A DNA stretch of 64,000 nt, taken from Cryptomeria japonica (lineage: Eukaryota > Streptophyta > Pinopsida > Cupressales > Cupressaceae). The notes beneath the pieces are model-generated. The model did not search any database. It was not told the DNA's origin and worked only from the letters and a program-made list of their open reading frames with translations. Location of the stretch: assembly GCF_030272615.1 (NCBI RefSeq), contig NC_081407.1, positions 266,671,574 through 266,735,573 of the forward strand. Reading direction: 5' to 3'. How positions within the stretch are numbered: position 1 is the stretch's first letter; each line of letters starts with the position of its first letter. Made by a program: the position numbers and the translations under genes. This document shows, piece by piece, positions 11,635 through 22,369 of this stretch.

Positions 11635-11969
11635 GATTAAATACCTTTTACTGTCTTAAATGGATGATTTCTTGGAGTGTGCTTGCTTCTTGCTCGAAAT
11701 GCCTTAGCTCGGAATCTTTGCGCTCTCTGAAAATTTGAAATCACGGTGAAATGAAATGGAGCCAAAACCTTACTTTATAATGTCTTTCACCATCTACCAT
11801 ATTTATTACATGTCGGTTAAGTATTCACTTAACATTGTCTGCCGGTGATAAGTAATTTTCAACTTCTTATCTCTAACCGAGGGAATAATTAGCACATGTG
11901 TCATTTGATTGCCAAACCCTCAAGGAAATTTTCTTCAATTAGATGAAGAACTTCCTATCGATGGAGCAC
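11635..11969 (-). other. Non-coding spacer between Gag and the extra ORF
   Basis: The minus strand carries many stops in all frames between the end of Gag and the ATG at 11634. This is where pol would be expected in an autonomous relative. ACCGGT-like words occur, as in the LTRs. Confidence 0.5.
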
Positions 11970-13092
11970 TGCTCTATCCTGTCGGTGAAGTATCACTTTG
12001 TCCTACCGGTGAAGCATTGGTTGGTTCTACCGGTGGAGAAGTATTCCCAATATTTAGATCAGCTTTTATAATCCATTGTTTTGAGAATTCTTGCTTAACC
12101 TCTTCAACTTTTTCTTTACCTTTCAAGCTAGCACTTTCGTTGTCTGTCGGTGTTCCTTTACTTCTACAAAATTTAGCAATATGCCCAATCTTGTTACATG
12201 CATAACAAGTTACATTATTCTTCTAAATAGCTTTCTCATAACCTATGCCGGTTTGTGTTCTGCATTGATTTGATAAGTGTCCAAATCTTTCACAAACATA
12301 ACATCTCACATTCATTCTGCAATTTTCAGAGTTGTGACCAACTTTTTTGCATTTTGAACATTGACCAATGGGTGTGTTGATATTCTGATAATTCCTAGAT
12401 CTACATTCATTTGCTCTATGACCATACTTATTACAGTTAAAGCATTTTCCATTGAATTTATAAGCATTAGGTTGTCTTACCGGTTTGTTGTGATCCTGAG
12501 TATTTGCAATACCGGAGCTTTCACCAACTTCAAAGCCAATTCTAGAAGTGTCACCTTTAGGTTTTTTATTCTTCAGCAAGGTACCAAGTTCCTCTGAGCT
12601 TTTCTTGAATTTTTGTTTGTGTTGATTTGCAGTTTCCAGTTCTCTTTCCAAGATTTCTTTTTGTCTCATCAGTTCATTTGAGTCATTCTAAGTATGCATC
12701 AGATCTGTCTTCAACATGTCATTTTCATAGCTAAGTCTTGTGTTCTCATTTGCTACATCACTTAGTCTTCTGGTCAATTCTTCTTCATTCTTCTTTCTAT
12801 CCTCAATCTCTTTGCAAAATCTCATAGTCATATCCTGCATTTCATTTTTTGTTGTCATGATTTCTTGTTTCAACTTGCTTATCATATCATTAAGTGATTC
12901 CTTTTCATCATTCTCATTTTGTAGTTTTTCACAAAGTTCTCTTCTCTTATTTCTTGCAACAGTAAAATTTTCTTGAAGTGCCTAAATGATATCTTGAGCA
13001 GCTCTTAAATCATCTTCTAATTTGATATTTTTCAATTTCTCTACATCATAGTCTGTAAGAGCTCCTTCAAGTTGCTTCATTAGATTTTTCAT
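11970..13092 (-). pseudogene. Truncated Gag: coiled coil plus four zinc knuckles
   Basis: The first ATG after the primer site (13092) gives MKNLMKQLEGALTDYDVEK. About 220 residues of heptad-rich, Glu/Lys/Asn-rich coiled coil follow, then RIGFEVGESSG, which resembles the GFxxGESS segment of Sirevirus Gags. Four CX2CX4HX4C knuckles come next: CFNCNKYGHRANEC, CSKCKKVGHNSENC, CYVCERFGHLSNQC and, after a stop, CYACNKIGHIAKFC. The usual N-terminal copia Gag domain is absent and the ATG lies only about 70 bp from the LTR. The frame is continuous apart from Gln-to-stop changes. Such a Gag could bind RNA but might not form particles. Confidence 0.8.
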
Positions 13093-13148
13093 ATTTACCG
13101 GTGTCAAGATCTTCCTCAAGCTGTTAGGCTTCTGAAAACAGAGGACCA

Positions 13149-13161
13149 GGCTCTTATACCA
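13149..13161 (-). promoter_or_regulatory. Primer binding site of the inner element (iMet-type)
   Basis: The minus strand reads TGGTATAAGAGCC two bases inside the LTR. It differs from the standard initiator-Met site TGGTATCAGAGC at one base. Confidence 0.8.
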
Positions 13162-13163
13162 AT

Positions 13164-14022
13164 TGTTAGGGATCCCATGGATACTAAGAGGGGGGGATGA
13201 ATCAGTATCTAACCGGTAATAAGAATTTCTTAAGATAAAACATGCAGAACATAATATAACAGTGTACCGGTATGCAAGAAATAATGCAATAAACAGAATC
13301 AAGAATATCCACATGAAAAGTACACCATAACACAAGATGTTTAATGAGGAAACCTGGTGTGGGAAAAACCTCGGTGGGATTTGTGACCCACAATATTCAC
13401 TCACTAGCCAATGAGAGAATATTACTTACAATAGGGGCCTGCACATGCAGGAAGGCCAACTGCCTAGAGCTCACTGCTCAATGGGAAGTCACACTGACTT
13501 ACAATAAGGATTATACTAATCCAATAACTTGCACTGCTTTATAATAGCATCTTCAATGCCAAATTCAATACCTTTTCCTGCTCTGTTCTTTACATATACC
13601 TTTGACCTATATTTCACACATTAGATCTGCCTAATATTTTCCTTTATGCTTCTACCATCACTTATACAAATGTCTACAATGATCTCCTTTATATACAAGA
13701 GTCATTTTACAATTTTCCAAGTCGGCTTACAATAATAAACAAAATATTACATAACAAAAATCTTGTTGGCCTCTGTGTCGGTATACTTTCTTCCTTCTGT
13801 GTCGGTGCTGGTGTAGAGTGTTCTGCTGATGTCGGTGCACTATCTTGCCGGTGTAATGCTTTGCCAGTATAATGTCTTGCCAGTGCCATAGGATTACAAG
13901 GTTGCCTATGTAATGCTTTGTCGATATAATATCTTGTTGGTGCCATAGGATTGCAAGGTTGCCATCAATGACAAAACCTTCAATCACATACAATGTCTCA
14001 TTGGAGTGTCCATATGCCAACA
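13164..14022 (-). repeat. Single (5') LTR of the inner element
   Basis: On the plus strand it runs from TGTTAGGGATCCC to CATATGCCAACA. It shares the TGTGGGAAAAACCTCGGTGG and CACTGCTCAATGGGA-type words with the right-edge Copia LTR (61322-62378). A minus-strand TATATAAA sits at 13688-13695. Confidence 0.8.
13688..13695 (-). promoter_or_regulatory. TATA box of the inner LTR
   Basis: The minus strand reads TTGTATATAAAGGAG, with TATATAAA about 330 bp from the LTR start. Confidence 0.55.
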
Positions 14023-14027
14023 AATCA
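14023..14027. repeat. Target-site duplication AATCA, right copy
   Basis: It follows the terminal CA of the inner LTR and matches 8690-8694. Confidence 0.6.
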
Positions 14028-14559
14028 TACAATACTTAGGCATTTCAATTTGTAAGTTCAATAACAAAATAATACAAAGTAAAGGGTGAGATGCATCCTT
14101 TGATCTGCAACCCAAGCTATCTTCAATGCAATCTTTAGCATGAAGACAAGAACAAGATTCAGGTGCTTTTTCCACTCAACCTTGAAGCTTACACTTCCTC
14201 GGAATTCTTGGTCAATCAAGAATACCCGACCCTGCATGAATATCTTAGCAAAAAGAATTTGAAAGACAAGATGGAATTTGGTGCATGCCTAGATGATACA
14301 TGCATTTTCATTTTTCTAATTCCATTAAGAAACAAGCAAGATCAATCAAGGATATGGTAGAGAGCATAAATAAATCCATCTGTTTCAATGGTCCATAAGT
14401 TACTTGGCCAAGTATAATGTCGTGCATAGCAATAAAAGATAGTTTGGAAAAGCAAACTATTCTCTCTATAATTCCACATTCGGCACCCATCCTAGAAGGT
14501 AACTTTCCACAAACACAAGCCTATCTAGCTTTGTTCATATGAATCTAAAATAAATATAT

Positions 14560-14765
14560 AAAGAAGACAATCTTTCATTTTTCAATTCTAGCTTCCTATT
14601 TATCGCAAGATAAAAATACAATGTAAAGAAGACAATCTTCCGTTGAATAGAAATAGAAAGAATCAATCCTTTGTTACAACCAATCCTATCTGACAAGAAG
14701 CAATCTTTCATGGATAAACAAATATACATCTGAAAAGAAAACAATCTTTCGCTTCTATCTTTCAA
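14560..14765. repeat. Dispersed AAGAAGACAATCTTTC words
   Basis: Four copies of an AAGAAGACAATCTTTC-like word lie near 14562, 14618, 14694 and 14740, separated by 45-75 bp of unrelated AT-rich sequence. Each contains the short palindromic core GAAGACAATCTTTC. Confidence 0.55.
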
Positions 14766-16579
14766 GTAATTAAAGACAAGAATTAAATATTAAGAAGGTG
14801 TAACACATGTATGTTTCTTTACATAAAAATTGAATAACAATGAGTACACATTCTTTTATTCAATTATTAAAACATTTAAATAGCGTAATCATTAACTTGC
14901 ATTCCATTTCTTATGGTTTAGAATTGTCTAAGCTCTCTATCTTTCCATGTGTTTTGGTTTGTCTACCTCTTTTCTCGAATAACATATTTAGTTTAATACT
15001 AATATGTGACTTTCATGATTAAAGAGCTCAACTAACTGATTTTACTAATTTTCCATAATAGCAATCTAACATGATGAAAATTCATAAAGCACATATCTAT
15101 ATGGCTTTTCAAATGAGACACCTAATCATCTCTACTTTTCATGCAATGATCAAATTTGGAATTGTAAGTCTTTTCTTCACGAATTCAAAGTAAGCTTCAA
15201 TCTTTAATAATTTGTTATCCTATTATTTCATCTTCTTTGTGATTCAAATTCAAAGTTTCTCTCTCTCTATCCTTTTACTCTATTTCTAGAGGGTTTGGTG
15301 ATCTAATTTCTGAGAGTTTCACTAAGTTAATCAACAAACTTTAAGAAAATATTTCATTATTGCATCTATATTTACATGAATGTAATTTAAAGCAATTAAA
15401 AATGGTTCATATCATGATTATAATTCCTTCATTAGAATATTGTATAAATCTAAAAATAGAACATTCTTTATCTTTTAGATCCCTACAACAAAACATGCTA
15501 GATTAGAGTCTACCTCTGAAATGCGATCCAAGTCTATTATGGTCACTGATAATTTTAAACTGTCTACAATTCATCCCGATTTTAATATTTTTCTCCTCTG
15601 AGCTATTCTCTCTCATGAGCTCTCTCTACTCTTCTTACTACCCTATTTTTCCATTCACCATTCTTAGATATTATCTTTTCTATATTCTGCAAAATTTCTA
15701 TCTTTTTCTCAATGTCATCTTCTCTCCCTTCTATTTTCTAATAATAATAAAACAAACTAATGCTCGTTCAAGATCCTAACTCTTAAATTCAATGCTAAAT
15801 TGGAGATGATCATAACCAAACCTCTACGTCTAGTCGTCATTCTCCTAAATATCGAATTCCTATTCTCTTCTACCTTCCATTCTCTATTCCTTTGTTGTCT
15901 ATCTCTCTCTCTTCTCTTCCAACTCGATGGTCTATATATAGTGATCCAATCTACCTTCTTTCCTATTTACGGGCTATCTCTCCTAGTGGTGGATTGATTC
16001 TAAATGACACCACACATGGTTTAATTGCAACATAACAGTCCTGATCGGGTTCGAACACCTATGTGTTCACCATGCAAAGTTATTTGTTATCTACTACGTG
16101 ACACCAAACTACACATGTCGTTGCAAACAGTTTCTAAGTTCCTATGATTCCAAGTCGACTTCCATCCAATCATGCATGGTTTGTCGACTATGAATTGTAT
16201 TTTATACACCCAACTGTTGCATTACTCATTATTATACTTTGACTCTACCATGCGGTAATATTATCTCTTAATAACTTGCTACATGGAATTGCCAACCTTG
16301 ACTCCCACTTCTCATACCTTATTCTATGGTTTACGTGGGCTGGTAACCCACGGCTTTCACCATGTACAACATTGTTGCAGGCTAGGTCTTTGTGGCTACA
16401 ACGTGACTTGTCATGGAAGGTAATAAAGGATAGGAGGAGTGGTCGGTGATAATATTGACCCCTCCCTTTAAATAAGGGGAGTGGTTGATATTACCATTGA
16501 CCTCCCTCATTAACATTCACTTGCATTAATAAACCACCCCTTTCAGTCGATAGCTTTTCACTTAAGTTGCTTTCCATTT

Positions 16580-16921
16580 AAATCATTTTTTTTATTATTA
16601 TTATTATTATTTAATTTTAATTTTATTTCTATTTATATATAAATAAATAATGACTTTTCATTGAAAACAATAATTATTTAATTTCAACAATAGATTTACA
16701 TGTTCAATAATTACATACGTATTTATAAGTCCATGATCGAATTATTATTAGAACTCATGTACATATATATATAATATATATATTTATTTATTTAATCTCA
16801 AATGATTACGTATAGGTATAAACAAAATTCATGAAGTAAGGTAATTTAAATCTAATTGTAATTAGATATATATTATAGTTACATACATATTTACATGTAT
16901 ATGTTCGAATCATTATTCTAA

Positions 16922-16960
<39 letters not shown>

Positions 16961-17022
16961 AGTATATATGTGTGTGTGTGTGTGTATAATAAGTATATAT
17001 GTGTGTGTGTGTGTGTGTGTGT
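16580..17022. repeat. Compound microsatellites (TTA, TA and GT runs)
   Basis: A TTA run lies near 16588-16612, short TA runs near 16763-16790, a TA run of about 16 units at 16926-16957, and two GT runs (16970-16984 and 17000-17020), each following a GTATATAT word. An apparent ORF across this region is repeat translation only. Confidence 0.85.
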
Positions 17023-17661
17023 ACATCTATAGGCAAACAAATAAATATATAGTTCACTAAATCACACCTATCTGCATAAAAAGAACATATAAACATAGGG
17101 TCAATATTCATATCTAACTCATTAGAAAAAAATCTTACTTTAAAATAAGACATACTATTTCACAATCACTCATGCAACTTTGATTTGATTCAATCACCAC
17201 TCAAATCTTGCAATAAATGCACATGTATAAATATTTAAATCAGTCTACTACTCATTCCAAATTCATCATTCCAATTTAAACAAACACTCAAATAAGGTTA
17301 TTTAAATCATCCATCTTTACAAGATGCAAATTATAAATCCTAATGTGGTGTGTGAGAGATTCCATCTATTCTAGTGAAATCCAGGAGCTAAGACAACTCT
17401 ACCTGAACCATGCTCTCGCCTTCATTCGTGTTCTTATATTCCTACATTCGCTTGCACTCAATTGCTCATTAGCAATGACGACCCCAATTTTACAATAAAA
17501 ATTATTATTGATCATTCAATTGTATATAAATCATTTCAATGCATTCAATCTCCTATCTTATTTTATTCTCAATTCCATTTTCATTTCATTTCAATTTCAT
17601 TTGCGAAAAATAAACATTATTTTCTTAATTAAATAATTATGGAAAAATAGGGTTCGTGACA

Positions 17662-17666
17662 ACTTT
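17662..17666. repeat. Target-site duplication ACTTT, right copy
   Basis: It follows GTGACA, the right end of the nested element, and matches 8673-8677. Confidence 0.85.
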
Positions 17667-18499
17667 TCATTTCATTTGCAAAGTCATTTCTCATGTCATC
17701 ATTACCTCCAAATATGATATCATCTACAAATACTTCACTAACCAGTATTTTATCTCCTTCAGATTTGAGATATATGTTGCTATCTTCACTGCTTCTCTGA
17801 AAAACCTATCTTCATCAAGTGTGAATGAAGCCTTTCATACCATGCTCTCGATGCTTTCTTTAATCCATATAATTGTTTGTGCAACTTACATACCATGTCT
17901 TTCTCATCAGTCAGAGAATAACCATCTGGTTGCTCAATGTATACTTCTTCTTCCAGTATTCCATTCAAACATGTTGACTTCACATCTATCTGATATACTT
18001 TGAATCCCTTATGTGTTGCAAATGCAAGTAAAGTTCTGACACCTTCCAGTCTATCCATTGGTGCAAAAGTCTCACCATAATCTTCTCCTTCTTCTTATGC
18101 ATAACCTTTGCAAACCAATCTAGCTTTGTTACAAACTACAACACCATCCTCATTCAGTTTGTTCCTGAATACCCACTTAGTACCTATCACATTTTTATTC
18201 ACCGGTCAGGGTACTAGGGTCCATGCATTGTTCTTCTCAATTTGTTCAAGATCCTCCTCCATAGCTTTAACCCAATTATCATCTTCAAATGCTTCGTTAG
18301 CAGTTATAGGCTCAATAGTGGAGATCATACAAGAATTTTCTCTAATTCTTCTTCTGGTTAACACTCCAGCATCCTTATCTCCAATAATTTGTTCAGGATT
18401 GTGATTGAGTCTCACATAACTCATAATAACATGATCATTGTCTTCAGGTCCATCTTATACATTACCATCATCTTCTTTTGAATCTACCTATTTTGATTG
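17667..18499 (-). pseudogene. Copia-1 reverse transcriptase, N-terminal two thirds
   Basis: The minus strand contains DDNWVKAMEEDLEQIEKNNAW and GTKWVFRNKLNEDG, the start of the copia RT domain. Next come RTLLAFATHKGFKVYQIDVK with the first catalytic Asp, EEVYIEQPDGY, HKQLYGLKKASRAWY, and finally EVFVDDIIFGG at about 17704-17735 with the catalytic Asp pair. The nested element cuts the gene 9 codons further on. Frameshifts and stops occur upstream, for example TLVP-stop near 18206. Confidence 0.9.
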
Positions 18500-19869
18500 A
18501 ACTGGTACAATAGCATTTTCTTTCCCAGTTTCAAGTTTCATAGGTTTTGGTTCCAAAAACAAAATGCAAGGATCTTCATCCTTTTTCTCTACATTGGTTT
18601 CCTCTGAGACTTTAGGATATTCATCCACTCGAACATCAGCACTCTCAATGATTCTCTGTGTCCGGTTGTTATAACATTTGTATGCCTTACTCTTGGTAGA
18701 ATAACCAAGGAATATACCTTCATCACTTTTAGCCTCAAATTTGCTAACATAGTCACCTCTCTTAATAAAACATTTGCTACCAAATATCTTTAAATAACTA
18801 ACATTAGGTGATCTACCATACTAGTATTCATAAGGAGACTTGTCCTTACCTCTTTTTACCAAAATCTGGTTTATAGTGTAGACAGTTGTGCTGTCAGCTT
18901 CTCTCCAGAAATTTTTCGCTACACCTCCTTGTATCAACATTGTTCTAGTTGCTTCAACAACTGATCGGTTGTTTCTCTCTATAATACCATTTTGTTGTGG
19001 TGTCCTCGGTGCACAAAGTTATCATTTGATACCATTTTCTTTACAATATCTAGTGAATTCCTCAAAAGTAAATTCACCGCCTTGATCAGTCCTCAGACAT
19101 TTTATCTTCTTACCACTCTCCTTTTCAGCTAAGGCCCTGAATGCCTTGAAGTTACTAAATTCTTATGTTTTATCCTTCAATAATGTGACCAGCATCATTC
19201 TTGAGCAATCATCAGTGAAGATCATGAAATATCTATCACCTTGAATAGTTTTAGTCCTTATTGGTCCATAGAGGTTTGTATGAGCCAGATCTAACAGATG
19301 TTCCGCTGAAAAAGATTTGCTCTTGAAAGTTGAGGATGTCATCTTTCCCAACTGACATTCCTTACACAAAGCATTAACCGGTTTGTCCAAATGAGGCAAA
19401 CATCTCACTATATTGGACTTACTCACTTTAACAATGGTATCAAAATTTATATGACAAAATCTCCAATGCCAAAGCCAACTATCATCTACTTTAGCAATTA
19501 AACAGTTGCTGACTTTAGGATTCAGGTGAAACAGGTTACCTTTAGTTTGCTTGTTGGTTTCAATCAATTCACCTTTTCTCCCATAGATTTTGCACATACC
19601 ATTCTTAAACTCTAATGGATATCCTCTATCATTGAGTTGAGAAACACTCAAAAGATTGTGTGTTAGACCTTAAACCCAGTAGACATCATTTGCACTACTC
19701 TTTCCATTAAGAGAAATAGTTCCCTTACCTTTAACAATGCAAGGTGAGTCATTACCAAAACTTACAACTCCACCATCAAATTCCTTCAAAGAAATAAATT
19801 TGCTCCGGTCATGTGATGTGAACAACCACTATCAATGATCCAATCATTAGAATTATCCATGCAAGAAAC
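18500..19869 (-). pseudogene. Copia-1 protease, pre-integrase and integrase
   Basis: Protease: NDWIIDSGCSHHMTG near 19810-19850 has the Asp-Ser-Gly active site. Pre-integrase and zinc region: WLWHWRFCHINF and CKECQLGKM (HHCC-like). Catalytic core: the first site reads LAHTNLYGP where copia integrases have HTDL, so the first catalytic Asp is Asn (codon 19274-19276). The second reads CLRTDQGGEF and the Glu lies in PQQNGIIERNN. The C-terminal part near 18700 includes KIFGSKCFIKRG and GIFLGYSTKSKAYKCYN. Stops at about 19163 and 18821 and frame changes add to the damage. The domain would insert the element DNA, but this copy is catalytically dead. Confidence 0.9.
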
Positions 19870-20892
19870 TAAAGCTTTTTGATCAGATGTTTCTTCTTTA
19901 ATGGCTACAAACACAATATCTTCATTAGCATCACCATCAGATTCCTCATCAGTGATACCACCATCAACTACAATAAGACAATCTCTTTTGCCTTTTCCCT
20001 TGTACTTCTTGAATTTATCTCGTTTGTGCTCATTATCACCATTAGGATAGTTAGATGCAATGTGTCCAATCTTGTTGCATGCAAAACATTTCAAAGTTAA
20101 TTTACCTCTATATTTACCGGTACCTCTGGGCAACCGCTTGGCCAACAATGCTTCAAGCTCAACCAACCTATCTTCATCATCAACTTCTCTACTGGATCTA
20201 GATTCATAACTATGACTGACATCTCTACTTTTCCTCATAGATGGGTTAGAAACTGAAGCTCTAAATGCAGATTCAAATTTCTGAACACTACCATCATAAC
20301 CATTTAATTCAAAATTAGTAAGCTTACCAATTATGGAGTCAAGGGTTACCTTAGTTTTGTCAATAGACTTTAGCTCCTAAATGGCTACAACTCGGATAGC
20401 GTAGACTGGTAGCAGGGTTCTCAACACCTTACTAACCACTATGGCATCTTCCACTTTACCACTGACACTCTTGATCTCACCAACTATCTCTTTTATCCTT
20501 TGACCATACTGTTGGATATTCTCACCTTCAGCCATCCGCATGTCATCAAACTTTTCTCTTAGACTCTCTTCCTTGGCAATCTTCACATGTTCATCACCAC
20601 TATAAATCCCTTCAGGTTTCTTTCATACCTCATATGCAGTCTCTAGACCATGGACATCAACATATTCTACATCAGACAAAGAACTGATAATAGCCTCTAG
20701 TGCTTTATTGTTGTCTTGTTTCTCTTTCTTTTGATCATCAGTCATAATCCCACTAGGTGCAACATATTGACTACCAACATGTTCCCAGCATTGATTTCCT
20801 AGACTCTTGATATAAATTTTCATTCTATCACTCCATATTCTATAGTTCTCTCCATTAAACTTCGGACCTTCCTTCTTCATTGTGTTCTGCAA
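19870..20892 (-). pseudogene. Copia-1 Gag
   Basis: It starts MQNTMKKEGPKFNGENYRIW shortly after the primer site. The copia Gag (UBN2-type) core follows: WSDRMKIYIKSLG, NNKALEAIISSLSD and, after one stop, REKFDDMRMAEGENIQQYGQ and VLRTLLPVYA. A Ser/Arg-rich linker leads to one zinc knuckle, CFACNKIGHIASNY, whose last Cys is Tyr, so zinc binding is compromised. A Lys-rich stretch and an acidic stretch lead into the protease. Gag would form the cytoplasmic particle that packages element RNA. Stops at about 20620 and 20377 break the frame. Confidence 0.88.
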
Positions 20893-20939
20893 GATCTTTA
20901 CCTCAAGTTGTTAGGCTTAGACCTTAGAGGACCTGAGAA

Positions 20940-20951
20940 GCTCTGATACCA
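20940..20951 (-). promoter_or_regulatory. Copia-1 primer binding site (initiator tRNA-Met)
   Basis: The minus strand reads TGGTATCAGAGC, an exact match to the common plant iMet primer site, two bases inside the 5' LTR. Confidence 0.92.
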
Positions 20952-20953
20952 AT

Positions 20954-22364
20954 TGATGGTATGATGAAAGAACAAGGATCCAATCAACTACAGAGAGGGG
21001 GAGTGAATCATTAGATAGAAAAACTAATAAAACTTCACCATTCTCAAAATCAACTTCTTAAAGTAAACTTAGAACTATCAATGCAATATCACTGTCAAGA
21101 TAAATTGTCAATTTAAATCGGTTGCCTGTTACAAAATATTAATAGTAAACAACTTGAAACTCAAAAACATCCAAATACTTTTACTGACATAAGTAAAACT
21201 TCATTTCATATTGTTGTCGGTTATCATGACTTATCAAAGTGGATTAAGTAGTTAAGCAAATCAACCATAATAAAACATAACCACAAAAACATTCACCACT
21301 TGACACAATATTCTGACGTGGAAACCCAAATGGGAAAAACCACGGTGAGATGAGACTCACAAGATAACTATCTGAACTCTTCTGAAGTTCACCCTGTTAG
21401 GAGCCAAGCCTATTAAAGCCTTATAAAAAGTCTTGTTAAGAACAGATCCTGTTAGGGACCACCCAGTTAAGGGATTGAATATAATGCCTTGTTAGAAGCA
21501 ATACCCTGTGAGGAGTAACCTCGGTAGAGGATTTTGAAATCCAATCTAATGGACCACCTGGTTAGAGGATTTTAATAACACCAAGCTTGTTAGAGCTTAC
21601 CCAGTTAGGGGATTTCAATCTGTACTAATTGTTAGAAAACAACAGGGGTTTGCTGATCTATTTGAATATAACTACACTTGCTTGTTTAGATCCTTCATGC
21701 TCCTATCTTCCTTTACACAAACTGCAGATACATCATCCGGTTTGACAACCACACACTCAACTGAAACTTTGACAACTCTTAAAACTAAAAAACTCATTAA
21801 CCTTATAAACAAATCAATTAGGTTGGTAACACAACAAAAACCTCATTCTCTCATGGAGATTACAAACAAGTCGGTTCAAGTATGACCATTGGATTATATA
21901 AAAATCTCTACACATCATTCAAGAAAGCCTCAACCGCTCCTTGATCACCGCTTCATCGAACTTACTAACTCATCACACGCTTTGTATTACATGTAATATA
22001 CTTTCTCATTCCCTAGACAAAAAGTGTTACCTCAACATACCAAAAACACTTTGAAACTCTCTTCATACAATATGCATACGTGTCATAATCATTACCGCTC
22101 ATCATCAGATCATAAACCAATACAACCAATTCACCAAACTTAATTGGTTAGGGTTTATCAAATCAACAGGTAGGATTTACCGGTTCAACTCTCCAATACT
22201 TAGCAATACTGGTTCACTCCGCAAACTTACCTACCAGTTACAATTTCCTTCACTAGCTCTTCCTATCGATTACAAAACATCATTACAACAATATCATTAC
22301 CGGTCAATTGATATCAATGACAACATAACATATTATTAATGCAATCTTCATGCAAATGTCAACA
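20954..22364 (-). repeat. Copia-1 5' LTR (right)
   Basis: 1411 bp, TGATGGTATGATG to CAAATGTCAACA on the plus strand, colinear with 6053-7464. Substitutions are frequent by eye, for example in the first 60 bp. It would drive element transcription leftward. A TATA candidate TTTATAAG lies at 21802-21809 on the minus strand. Confidence 0.92.
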
Positions 22365-22369
22365 AAGAA
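22365..22369. repeat. Target-site duplication of Copia-1, right copy (AAGAA)
   Basis: It matches 6048-6052. Confidence 0.85.

Larger units (their letters stand above)
8695..14022 (-). mobile_element. Inner non-autonomous Sirevirus-like element with only one LTR
   Basis: On the minus strand the order is an 859-bp LTR (13164-14022), a primer site, a Gag made only of coiled coil and zinc knuckles (11970-13092), then an extra ORF (8766-11634). There is no protease, integrase or reverse transcriptase. Both ends have TG/CA form and a perfect 5-bp AATCA duplication. However, the left end (TGCTAACTTCAG) bears no LTR resembling the right one. It may be a pol-deleted derivative that depends on other elements, or a copy that lost its 3' LTR. 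Confidence 0.65.
8678..17661 (-). mobile_element. LTR-type element nested in Copia-1 pol, itself disrupted
   Basis: The block starts TGTAAAGATATA and ends GGGTTCGTGACA, so on the minus strand it runs TGTCACGAACCC...TTTACA with TG/CA ends and a perfect 5-bp duplication. Only its ends can be assigned: 17 bp on the left (8678-8694) and about 3.6 kb on the right (14028-17661). The middle is a second insertion (8695-14022). The right part has no gene and no second LTR copy was found, so a long solo LTR is plausible. Its family is unknown to me. Confidence 0.75.
14028..17661 (-). other. Residual right part of the nested element, no gene seen
   Basis: 3.6 kb of AT-rich DNA with no protein I recognise on either strand. 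It contains the dispersed words described for 14560-14765, microsatellites around 16580-17022, and near its minus-strand start (TGTCACGAACCC) a second similar phrase, GACGACCCCAATTTTAC, at about 17478. It may be the bulk of one long LTR. Confidence 0.45.
6053..22364 (-). mobile_element. Copia-1: Sirevirus-like Ty1/copia retrotransposon with a nested insertion
   Basis: The element is bounded by LTRs of 1412 and 1411 bp that begin TG and end CA, with a perfect 5-bp duplication. On the minus strand the order is 5' LTR (20954-22364), iMet-type primer site, Gag, protease, integrase, reverse transcriptase, RNase H, polypurine tract and 3' LTR (6053-7464). IN before RT defines copia. The AAAGGGGGAGAT tract and its repeated copies resemble the Sirevirus lineage. 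The LTRs differ at many positions, so the insertion is not recent. A foreign 8,984-bp block (8678-17661) splits the RT just after the catalytic VDD box. Several frameshifts and stops mean it cannot act autonomously. Confidence 0.92.

Noticed and set aside
13202-13404. Hydrophobic minus-strand ORFs suggesting a membrane protein
   Set aside because: They fall within the LTR next to the primer site and are AT-rich translation; the Gag ATG lies downstream at 13092.
16923-17153. ORF with His-Thr and Tyr-Ile runs
   Set aside because: Translation of TA and GT microsatellites only.
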